A stretch of DNA of 64,000 nt, from the NCBI GenBank assembly GCA_947561715.1, contig OX387200.1, positions 11,286,501 to 11,350,500 of the forward strand, given 5' to 3'. The translations under genes were made by a program, and so were the position numbers. Positions 27,501 through 39,500 of this stretch are shown one piece after another. The DNA is from Ascidia mentula. Its lineage: Eukaryota > Chordata > Ascidiacea > Phlebobranchia > Ascidiidae. Below the pieces are notes generated by a model. That model had not been told where the DNA came from, searched no databases, and saw nothing but the letters and a program-made list of their open reading frames with translations. Every line of letters starts with the position of its first letter. Position 1 is the first letter of the stretch.

Positions 27501-30500
27501 TTTTTTTGGTTTAGTCAACAGGTGTATCTTTGTTTAGGCTGTTGTCACTAAAGGAACAGACTTGTTATATTCGTGGAAGGCACATGTCACTTTTCAGGAC
27601 ACTGTATCAAACACATCCTTGTTTAACTTTACATATACACATCCTTATAAATATACTGTGTATCTTGAGATATCAAATCCCTTGAATAAAATGGTGAAAA
27701 CGTTTACCTTATATGTTCAAGAACCTATTAAGGGTATGAATTTTTATTACTTATTTTGTATTAGTGGATTTATGCCGCAAAACAAAAATTCTAACCCAAT
27801 ACAAAATGTAAAAAGGGCTGAGAAATATGCTTTAACAATAAAGCGGAAATTTCAGTATGTCATTTCAAAACGTCTTTGGAACTAGCCAAAACATACCCTA
27901 CTTTTTGTCTTTTCTAAGGTTTGCATGTTGAGCATTTGGAATCAGTTGTCCCTTTTTATGTGGCTTATGGAAAAAATTCATTATTTCATGCATCCGTTTC
28001 AAATGGAAGTAGTGTGATATATACTTGGCAATTTGTTGATGTGAAAACAAAAGTACAATCTGAATCCAAATGTACTGTTCATGGTACAATTAACTGGAAC
28101 TTTACTGAAGTAAACCCATGATAATATTTTGTATTAAGTTGTGCGGTTCTTAACATGTCTTATTAGCTGAAAGATATTTAATATGTTAAGTTAGCATACA
28201 AACATGTGAAATATTTTGACGTATTTTTTAAAGATAACAACATACCTTTTGATGTTAAATGCGTCCAACTACATAAGCTGGGACCATTTAAATACAACAG
28301 TACATGTGATTTCACCACTGACAAATTTAAGAGTGGTTGTTGAAAGGAAAACAATTGCTATGCAGCAAAACTTTAGTGTAAGTTGATATTTTTTTAATAA
28401 TAATAATTTTCTTTAGGACATTCCATGCAACTGTTGCAACAATAGTATAAGTTTATATATCACCACTAAAATTTGATTATATTAAAAAACATTTATTGCT
28501 ATTGTGTGCATATTGGGCATAAAATTATCCAAATCAAATAAACGTAAGACCATATAAGATATCAAACAAGACACTGTTTGATGTCGACATGTAATTGTTT
28601 GTTTGCACATAGCTTTGCCATTGATAACTTTGTACATAAAAATTAGGTTGACTTAGTGATATGTAACAAGTTATTAATTATGCAGCCCTTATCATAATCA
28701 TTCCAGTTTTTAAATTTAGTATTATTAGGTTTCAACATTTTTTGTGTGTATTTAAGGTGTTGGCTAGTGCTTCATCTGTTGGCAACGATGTTTCTTTTGT
28801 TTTTGACATGGGTGATGGATCACCATCATCTTTAGGATCTCCAGTTAATTTAACAACTGCCCAAAAACATTATTCTTACTCTGTCAGTGGAAATTATACT
28901 GTAAGTATTTAAAAACATATTTTGATAACATCAAAGAGTGTTGTTTTGCATGAACCTACAAACAAAACCATTTAACACATTATCCATCGCATTATCCCTA
29001 TTGCAGAGGGGCCATTAGTTAAAAAATACTTCGGTTCATTGCATGAATTATTATCTGGTTTATTTCATAGAATATATAAGTGATTCATTCGATTACGAAT
29101 TTGACTTTAAAGCTACACAGTTGCACAGACCTTTTGTTTAAAAAATGGAGAGAATAGATAGAGAAAAATACGATATTATTATTTCCAAAATAGCCAATTT
29201 TCCAGTTTGAACTGCACGTCTTTTGTCAGCAAATAGACAAACCTCACTACATGAAAGAGCAAAAGCATCTCTGTAGTCATAGACAACATCTGGGGAATGT
29301 ATAAAGTGGGACTTCCAAATAATCACATGTTTTGGTCAATCACATAAAATATCTTAAATGATTTCATTTGTACATGCCAATATTAAATACCATTACAGAA
29401 TAATTTGGTCTTTATTACCTTGCCATGGTATTTTAAGTCACATATTTTGTTGTTTAGTATATGATACTGTTTTGCAACATAAAGATACATTTTATGACAA
29501 ATTATAAAATTACATGAAGTTTCTACGTTAAATATTTGAACTGTATAAAATGAAAGTGATTAAATCAAAATGTTTTTGAGCAATAAGATCAAAGCTGATG
29601 AAGCGTTTCTATTTTTAACTGATGTATGATGTCTCATATAGGTATTTACGAAAGCATATTTTTGAATCTTGCAGAATTTTTTTTAATCTTTTAACCAAAG
29701 CAACATAGTTTTTGATATTTTTTAAAATATTATGTGTAGTAATGCAAACACTGCTTTTCTTGATATATTATTAGACTCACAAACCCTTAAACTGAATCTT
29801 TACAATGTAATGTAATAGATCAGGGGTGTCAAACCTATTGGCTAAAGGTTGACAAGATAATATTTCCCTGCCCTGTAGTTTTGGACCTAAGACAGATAGT
29901 GTTTGAAACAATAATATTTGTTGTTCACTGATATATCTTGCTAAAATATTGTTAAATTCAGATGTGGTCCATCAATTGCTATAAAAACCAGTTGCTAATA
30001 CAGTAGAAGTTCTTGTAAATTTATATCATTGTTAAGTAAGTTTATGTCATTTCAAAATCTGTCAGGCACTATGGGTTGGACACCCCTAAAATAGATGGAT
30101 CTACGAACAAAACTGGGTCAAATACCTGCTGTGAGTAGCTGCACAGCATTTTTCCCTATTGAAGAAGTTACAGTGTTTTGACTCTAAATAATAGTGTTGG
30201 CTAAAAGTACCATGTATAATTACAATTGTCCTGATTGGAATTTCCTTGGTAATGCATGTTTAAATGTGTGTACTTTTTAACTAGATATTCGTTGAAGCTC
30301 TTAACAATGCAACAATATTGAATGAAAAGGTCAGCTTATCTGTAAGGGAACCAATTGCTGGTCTACAAGTTCTTGGCATCAAATCAGACAGTGTAAGTAA
30401 ATTGTTGATTTTCTATGGCACAAATATGAATTTCATCCAATGATATAACAACAATCATGATATTGTTAAATATATGTACTCGCTTTAGATTTTTATAACT

Positions 30501-33500
30501 TGCAATTAACTTCGGTACCATCTACTTTGAGGTCTGTAATTTCTTATGTTCCTTTTTTTTCACATGAGTTTCAGTGCCTATTTGTTGCAGAAAGAATGTA
30601 AACTGCTAAATTAAATATTTTGATTTAGTTTATTGCTGTCAATGTCTCATACAATTTGTCGGCTTTGGTGGAAGTGGGCACTGATGTAACCTTCAGCTGG
30701 TACATTCAACAACCAACTCATTCATCCACAAGTTTTGGATCCAAATATGACTTGACTGTGGCAAGCCCATACATCGTTAATGTTACTGTTGTAGCCAACA
30801 ATGTTATTTCTGAATCAGCCAGATTTTTTCTTGTAACTGTAAGATCTGCATAAGTTTTTTGTGTCTGCTGAAACTATTTTACACTATTTTCATTCTAGGC
30901 TCAAATTCCCCCTGATGTTGATATATCATTAACAAATAATGACAAAAGATATGTGAATGAACTTGTCACCTTGAATATTAATGTCCATGCGGTAAATGCA
31001 GTTTGCACACTGGTAAAATAATATACACCTTTTACCATGATTTGTTGCTGTGTAGGGAACAAAACTAGTGCATAGCATTGATTTTGGTGACGGAAATGTT
31101 CTCAACACCACAGAATCTTTGGCTGAAAATAAATATGATTTGCCGGGAGAGTATGTTATAACAGTCATTTCATTTAATAGTGCATCGAGGGTAAATTATG
31201 ATTGTATTTGATTGTATATTTGAGTGTTATGATTGTATATTTAAATTATGACATTGGAACTATGTAGTATATTTCTGATATGTTACTATTGTATTTTTTT
31301 TGGATTTTCTTTTCAGTTAATAAGAAAAATTGGAATCACAATATTAAAGCTAGTTTGTGAACCACCAAATCTTGCTTTTGTTGGAAACAACATCAACCAG
31401 TCAAAGTTTTACCGCTCGCGGAATATCTACATTGAAACTGAAATTGAAACATTTGGTTGTAATGAGTACATTGTAAAATATGTGTGGAAAATGTACCAAC
31501 AACTTAATTGTGAAGATCTCAATGACGCCACTATAGTGGTATAGTTTAATAAAACTTCTACTCTATGTCATAGATGGTGGTGACTAGTCTTTTTTTAAGC
31601 ATTCACAAGAACACCCTTATTTTAAGAAACTGCCTCTTGCAAGAACTCCTTTACTGGTACTTGGTCCCTTGACTTTAAAAATTGGACGATACTGTGTGGT
31701 ATGCACTGCTTCATTTATTGGAACCCCATTGGAACATACAGTTTCAACACAAATTCAGGTACTATCATTTTGTGGATAGTCAACACCTGTTTTTTGTTAT
31801 CAAATCACAATTTAGTTATGTATAACTTTAAGAATGCCAAACCTACATTGCTTCTATTAAGAATTACAATCAAAGCCAGATATTTTAAGTACTGCTCCGA
31901 TTGCATTTGTCAGAAAATTTGATGAGAAAATGATGTCCAATCTATTTTAATCTGCCTTAGTCCCAAGTTTTTGAAATTATTTTAGATTGTTAAACCAGTA
32001 GTAAGACAAAACACCTACTGTTTTTTTTTAGAAAAATTGTTAATTTGAAAATATCCTTTATACTTGCAGATTATTTCAACACCATTAGCTGTCATAATTA
32101 CTGGTGGAACATATAGAACAGTATCGCAATCTTCAGAACTTGTTCTAGATGCAAGTTCTTCATTTGATCCTGATTTGGATATAACACAGCAAACTGATAT
32201 TTATTTTAACTGGACTTGTGAAGCAATGACTACTTCATCTGGTACATTTGGGGGCATTGTTTCAAAGGTACAATCAAGTATATTTATGAAGGTAGCTTTA
32301 TTTAAACTTTGTTGACTGAACGTAATGATTTGAGTCAACTTCAGTAAAAAAAAAAAAACCTAGTTTGGTATTTTTAATACTTCAGTAATTAATCACACTT
32401 TTATTACTTTTACAAGTACAGTAAACCTAGGTTTATCCAGATTTTAATCATCCTAATTATGCCAAATTCCAGATTGTCTGAAGACATTTGTTTTAAGTCT
32501 GCTTAGTTGGTAAAAATCTCTTAAATTGAACTATGCTATTTTTTTAGGTAACATGAAGGTAAAAAACGAAATTACAATCTCAATTACAAAAAAAGGGCAA
32601 CTTTTTTGGGGTTGTTTCAGGAAAATGATTAAGAATCATTGGTCCCTAATTATGTTAGAATTAGCTTAACCGAATGAGGAGTAACCAATGACTAATTGTA
32701 CTTTGAAAAAAAAATGTATTCTTTTAATGAAAAATTACATTTTTATGTCAACTGTATCAATTCTTTTCAGACAAATGTTACAACCATATTGTATTATTAT
32801 CTCATATTGTGCAGGGTGAAGACAACTGTTTTGCAATAATGCAGGGTCAAACTATAAGATTTGATGGTATGAATTTTTTGCCGGGACTTCAATACAACTT
32901 TACAGTAACTGCCTTTAAGGAAGGGAAAGTACCTGTATCATCATGGCAAAGTGTAAGCTGCATTAGTTTTTGTTTAACTTATTGTTACTTATTAGCATTG
33001 CATATTCAAATGTTACAGATCAATTTTGTGCAAAATATTATACCAACAGTAACAGTGACATGTGTGTCATGCCAACATCAGTCTTCTTTGCGAACAAGTT
33101 CGGCACATCACCTTACTTTGCTTGGATCATGTGACACATGTGAAAAGACCGATGAAGTATTGAATATTACTACAATAAAGTGGTTTATCAGATTTTTTTT
33201 AAATAGGTAGAACAATTTTAAATCATGATGAGGTGTTAATTTGTATGCATGCAACACCCATTGCAAACAGTTTCGGTGAAACTACGTATGTATGAGATTT
33301 GGGCATTGTATGTTTACTGTAAACCTTTTTAGGTATTTTACTCCTGGGAAGCATTTTGCAAAAATAGTAGCACTGACCGGCGGTGGAAATTTCCTTTGAA
33401 TGCTTTAACAACTACCACAGGATCAACAGGACGATATTTGGTCATACGTGCGGGCGCTATGGGATCTTGTAATGAATATGAATTTGAACTGGCTGTAAGT

Positions 33501-36500
33501 TAAAAATATTGTTTGAAGTATCTAAAAACACTTTGCGATATTTGTGTAAATTTTTTATAATTTTTTTATGCTATAGCATATGTATTGAATATTATGATGT
33601 TAATAACTAGATAAAGGTCAACAATCATTCTGGATTTTCGAAACTTGTCCTATCTGCTAACAAACCACCAGTTAATGGTAATTGCACTTTAAGTTTTCAA
33701 GGTGAACACATTTATGTCTTGGAAACACTTGTGAGGTAAATATTGAATATATTGCAAAGGTTTTTTTGATGTTTCTGTTTTGCATGTTATACTATGCATC
33801 CTACAATATACAATATATTGGCTAAGATAGGCAGTATTCAATTTATTTTTTGCATTTGCACCCTTATAAACAGATAATACATAGCTACATGAGAAGTTAA
33901 CCTGTAAACATGTTTCAAGGTTTCAATGCTTTGGATGGGAGGATGAAGATATATCACTATTGGTTTACACAATTTTAGCAATTCGCTATACAGATAGTAT
34001 AGTCACCGATGAATTCATAATTTATAGAGGCACTGCTTCTGAATACGAGGTTTAATTGTTCAAACATGATAATTGGTTGCTTAATTGAGAATGGTTTGTT
34101 TCAGGCGTACCTGCCGTTAGGTTTCAGAGACAACAATTTTGACTTAACATTGCAAATTATTGTTGAAGATGAACTTGGAACATTTAGTGTGGGGCTAAAT
34201 AGGTAAATTAAATACTTCATGTGTGATCAACTGGTTACAAATGCAAACTTTATTAATTATCATTGATTTCTATGGATTTAACTCAAATGGAATAGATTTA
34301 TTTAATACATGCATGATTTTAGGTCAATTGTTGTGCAGTTGAGTCCAGAAACAAAAGTAGACACTATACAATGGCTTCGTAACAAAACATTTGGTCAACT
34401 AGCAGAGCTGGGGAAGTCTAGTAACCCACAGCTTGTGGTGGACTATGCTGCTGGTTTAATAACTGTTCTTAATCAGGTGATGTGAATAATTTGTACATTA
34501 TTCTTCCATTACAGATGGGTCTGATTAGTTGCAAAAGTAAATCCCAAACCATAGTCTTCGGCAGGGTGTCGATTTATGCCTTTTTCGCCATTGTAAGTGT
34601 TCGACACACGATGCCACTGTTCGACACAGACCGCATGAATAAATGTTAAGTTACCGGTTTGCAGCACTACGAACAGACAAACGCTATTGTTATCTACAAA
34701 TGTCCATAAATTAAATTACTATAGTAACTTAATTTAGCCTAACATATCGGTCAAGCCAATCTTGCAACATTCACATCGATCTTACTAGTTTTCTTTTTTT
34801 GGAGATTCGACGCCAACGATTTTCTTATTGACAGAATTTTTCTTATTGTTAACAAATATTTGGGAAGAAATTTGTATTTCGAGTCACTATCAAACAAAAG
34901 CATTTAACTGAACGGTTACGTAGTATTGAAAACTTGATGGCATCATCGTTTGGGATCCCCACCCAAGATAAATTAACTGTTTAGATGGCTAAATAAACAC
35001 AACCGCAATAAATTTTTGCACAAAATCCATGCAAAAACCAGCCAGCACTTGCTTTCATAGGCGTCGATTGTTTAAGTTTCCAGGTTAGGCCAAGTAAAAT
35101 CATTACTCGGCCCATACGTTCTGAGACATATTAGTGATGGACTGGTCCTGCGAGTGTCGAGTCAATTTACGGGATTAGTGCTTTTTAGTGATCCGAATCG
35201 TCTAAATTCGGTTCGACTAAAAATTGTTTTACGTTATCGTCAGATCGTCAAAAACCTATTCGTGTTTTGGTTTTAAGGTTGTCTTGGCTGTCGTTGGTAG
35301 TTTCCAAATGTATCTTGTACCGGGCGTGACCAAAAAATTATGCTATCAAGCACTACAGACTCGCGTTTTTTAAAGATATGTCTTCAGGGACAGTAAATGC
35401 CAAGCCTTACGTAATTACGAAAATGTTACGTCACTGAACAATCATAAGGCGTCGTTTATTTCCCGTTAGGTTTAGCGCAGTGTGTAAGATTGTGTAATAC
35501 GCAGAAAAGACACATCAGATACTATCATTTTTAATAGTGTTAAAAATTATTGCCGATTCGGCAAATGAATTCCAGAATCCGAAGCTGCGGTACATCACTT
35601 TAATGAATAAACCGTTACAATCAATGACACAAAGCGAGCATTTAACTATCGCACGATGCGAGATAATGGTTGCCATTGCGGGTATATCAGCTTTAAGAAC
35701 GACGGAAACTGTCCAAATCCAGGGTAGGCAGCCTAACCTGGGTATTTTGCAGGTTAGGCTGACCTGCTCTGGAAAATAGGAATCGACGCATATGCCTGCT
35801 TTAACGTTCAACGAATAAGCGCGTTAAACTAACCATTGTTTCCAAACATGGAGCATTGTTACCGAACACGTGGCATTGTTACAAAACAAGTAATATTTTT
35901 CGTTCAATCGAAAAGAGACATAGCAGCCTATACAACAAGCAAGGTTTTTAATTGTTTTGTCGTTATTTCAACATGTATTCTAAACTTATAGAAGTACAAG
36001 ATTCATGTAATCGAAATATGGTCATTCTCATGTTAGTTACCAGATACGATATTTTTACTATTCGACACGCACGGCAATTTGTCTCAAGATGTTCGACTCG
36101 CAATAAAAAAACGACGCCCTGGCCTTCGGTAAAAATTTTTTTCAATGTTGACATTAAATTAAAAACCACATAGGCCAAAGTTTCTCCACAAATATGGCTA
36201 GCACAGTGTGAGTAAAAAGAAATAATGTTGTTGCTTTGAAAACACCATTATTTCATTGTGTAAGCCCAATGACATCATGTGCAATCACTTTTAATAATCT
36301 TTTGCTTTTATCACTTTTATTGTGCTTTGACAATTCAAACGTTATGTCAACTATCACAATTATTTTATGATCGTTTTTCGGCATGATATAGCAAAGAAAA
36401 TGCCACAATCTTCTCTACAGTATTTGGGTTTATGTAATAACATATTTGCCTTGAGACGAACCTAACCATGAAAGAGAGAGAGACAGCATCTCTGTTATCG

Positions 36501-39500
36501 CATATTGGCAATATAACAAACTGTTAACAACATGTATGGTTTAGCATATTTCAATATAATTGCCCAAAAAATGTTTGGCAAATTGAATATTTGGATAAAG
36601 GAGTTTGTCTGTATTAGACATACACATAAGCTATAATCTTGGAAATTAGTTGTGACACTATCCTTGTCGCTGGATGCTATTAGCAATACGTAAACACACC
36701 TGTGTTGAAGAATGCCTTCTGCATGTTTTAAGTCCTGGTTTGACAAAATTGTTGGACATTTATGTTTTGACAAAAGATAGTTGGTTAAATTTTTGTGACT
36801 AAATAACTATTTGTGCGTTAACATAACATTGATACAAATGTATTTAACCAATATCAGGTCTGTACTTTAACTAACAGGATTCAGAATTACAAAGCCAATC
36901 AACTGATGATGCAGCTTTTGAAAGTCGGAGAGAAATTAGAAATAATATTACAAGAACTGTCACTTCCTTGACAGCACAGACTCTTGATGAAATGAAGCAA
37001 GTAACAACCGTTTTTAAACAATGTGTGGTAGGTATAGTGAATCAAAGAATAGTTCTATCTTTTCTTACTGGTCTCCTGTTAGTGGGCCAATGCAATATTA
37101 AACAATAAAAATACATAGTATGCCAACTGCACATATGCAAACAATTCAATTCATTTTATTTTCGTAAACGTCGTCGAAAACAGAAGAACTTTGAGATGTT
37201 AATGCTATCTAGATGTTTTAGATGACAACACAGACTATAGGTAATGCTCAAGTAAATCAACAAGGTGCAAATGACCTTGTAATGTTGGTATCGTCATGTG
37301 CCAACTCCAACGACATGCAAAACTATGCCTATGATCAGTGTCATGCATTTTTTTTTAGAAAATTCCATCAGAGTTACAGGACTCTGATTTGCAAAATGTT
37401 AGCATTCAGAGACTAGTAGAACTCACTGGAAAAATGCCAGAATATGTAGATGTTGCAAGTCAAACAACATTTATGACTGTCACGGAAAATTTATTGGACA
37501 TTGCAAGTTATATGGTTGATTCTGTGAACTATGTTGTTTATGGTGATGAGAGCATAAAGATGCAAGGTAGGAAAAACTGTTTCAAAATTAAAAAAAATCC
37601 AAAGCATTTTTTCCCAGTCAATTGTGAATGTTTCTTGCAAAGTTTTTTTTAGATCACAATATGAATAACATATGAGTACGAACAAGCATGTTGCTGACAG
37701 ACTTGTGAACAATTTAGCCCCTCTGTCATTGGCATCACATGTGATGCATAATATTTTATTGAACAAAGTTTTTGTGTGCATGATATGTAGGGTAAACCAA
37801 GAAGTTGGGTGTAAAAAATATTTATGTAAAATTTGCATTGCCGTTTTTAAATAACCGGAGATTGAAAAGTTTAACAATATACAGTTTTCTACATAAAAGG
37901 ACGGTTATCTAATCAGATGCACTAAACCTTTGTTCCAACTCTTAACAGTTTGAAAAATGTATATTTGTTTGACATGTTTTTTTATGTTATGCAACCTATG
38001 TTGTACCAATCATAAACTAAGCTTTTATTCCTTTTTATTATTGTAGGCATAAAACATAATGACAGTGTTGGCATTTGCATTCAGATCTAAAACCCTTAAA
38101 TGAAGCATACAGGAAAGATATGGTTGAAGTTTTAATGAACTCAGCAGTACAATTGACTTCAAATGTACTGGATGGAAAAGTGGAGGGTGAAGAACCATTT
38201 TTTCTAAATGCAACAGCAATGTCATCAGTTGGTGCGCGTTCCAGTGTTGCAAACATGAACAGGTCTTTATATTCTTTTTGTTTAAGTCTATTCATAACTT
38301 TTCTTTATTATATAAAAATTATAGTCTTAATAAAAGGCAACTAATAGCCATGTATAGTGCAACAAGAAACTGAGACCTGTGAATAAACTAAGAATAAAAA
38401 TAAGAATTCAACTTTTTTTAATTTACATTAAAATATTGGCCTGGTCAAGGAACAGTTCTCAAGGAAGTACAACGTATTAGTTTTAAAATGGTGGCTTTTA
38501 AATTTCCAAAGACAATTTAAAATAAATGTAGATTTATGTTATATTGATGCAGCTGTACCGGATAGCTTGCGAAACATTGTTAATATAAAATCTATGTTTA
38601 GTCACATTCAGTTTTTTTTTTAAGTGGGTCTAAATATTTTAGAGCAATTCAGCACATTCAGGTCACTTTTCTGTTTCTTGTGCTCGAACTGCACTAACTG
38701 GAAATGTCTTCTTTACATATGCAATTGCATACGGGTATCGCATTTCAATCATTAGGTTTATTGGCATCACAGCCTAGCTGATTTAACCACTTTCCTCAAA
38801 AGTCTGAGCACAATCTGAAAAATCAATGTTTGAATTCACGAAAAGGGTTGAGCCTGGTTATTATGTTAACTTTTCCAAAATAAATTCTTTTTGTTACTTA
38901 TTTGGCTTAAAACTAATTTATTGCAATAATTGCAAGGTATGAAAATTATTCAAAATGTTTATGTTTACAATTGGTTTACAGTAGTGCATTTACAGTCCAT
39001 GTATTAGAGCAACATTTTATTATGTGTGTATATGTATAAAGTTTGTACTTTCCACATTTAAAATAGTTCATATTATTGTTGTTTATTGCCAATATTTATT
39101 TCTAAATTTAATGATTATTTACTTGAAGGTTAAATGGTAATTTAAAGGTGTATCAGAATTTAAATATTGGCAATTTTTGTATGTTCATTGCTTAAATCAG
39201 TGTTTCTCAACCACCAGCCTGTCAATATATATTCTTTTCTAAATGGATTTTGTTTGGTGCGAAGTGCATAATTCTGTAAATAATATGTTTTATTAAAGTG
39301 TTCTATCCATTTCAGTTCAATTTAAATTTTTAAAATTGTTGGGCTCTTGTAATTCCTTTTGCAGAAGGTTGAGAACCACAGGCTTAAATGAAATACTGCA
39401 ATTTTTGTTTAGATCTGTACAAAATGATGGATGCTTTTTTGAGTTTCCACGTCAGTTGTTTTGCAGCATTTCAGATGATACTGAAATATTATATGTCCTT

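Larger units (their letters stand above)
18977..31190 (+). other. PKD1: PKD1 exons 18-43: PKD repeat array
   Basis: The exons are 18977-19136, 19599-19860, 20282-20382, 20469-20591, 20677-20808, 20868-21008, 21132-21311, 21609-21734, 21899-22109, 22261-22502, 23527-23627, 23718-23865, 24512-24686, 24781-24897, 24960-25102, 25229-25438, 26989-27223, 27287-27480, 27538-27733, 27919-28109, 28234-28377, 28757-28900, 30285-30392, 30629-30838, 30899-30991 and 31056-31190 (residues about 725-2132). I see about 15 PKD-type units. The best have cores such as TLFWDFGDNTTVF (exon 27), VLWKFGDMSG (32), FVFDMGDGSP (39) and SIDFGDGNVL (43). Several lack the GD turn. N-glycosylation sequons are dense. These Ig-like repeats form the extensible extracellular rod. 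Confidence 0.88.
31317..37027 (+). other. PKD1: PKD1 exons 44-54: REJ domain
   Basis: The exons are 31317-31538, 31627-31758, 32070-32267, 32815-32952, 33019-33156, 33333-33494, 33611-33735, 33920-34049, 34105-34202, 34323-34476 and 36878-37027 (residues about 2133-2681). REJ landmarks are CEPPNLAF, IYIETEIE, the GLTYxV-like strand TLKIGRYCVVC, and AVIITGGTYRT followed by LDASSSFDPDLD and FNWTCEA. After this come CVSCQHQ, CDTCEK and FYSWEAF. In sea urchins this module is the receptor for egg jelly. In polycystin-1 it supports GPS cleavage. The exon 48 donor at 33157 was chosen because it joins in phase to the FYSWE strand. Confidence 0.9.

Noticed and set aside
32419..32460. Second pogo-like terminus (CAGTAAACCTAGG)
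   Set aside because: Only one end is visible. No matching inverted terminus or TA pair was found downstream, so it is not called as an element.
35515..35811. Overlapping 98- and 80-codon frames on opposite strands
   Set aside because: They lie within the hAT-like element, on both strands at once, without transposase motifs.
37288..37416. Direct read-through of exon 55 (MLVSSCANSND frame)
   Set aside because: The downstream exon KIPSELQ is in another frame. The donor at 37288 (GTATCG) and acceptor at 37358 give consistent phase and match the polycystin-1 pattern.
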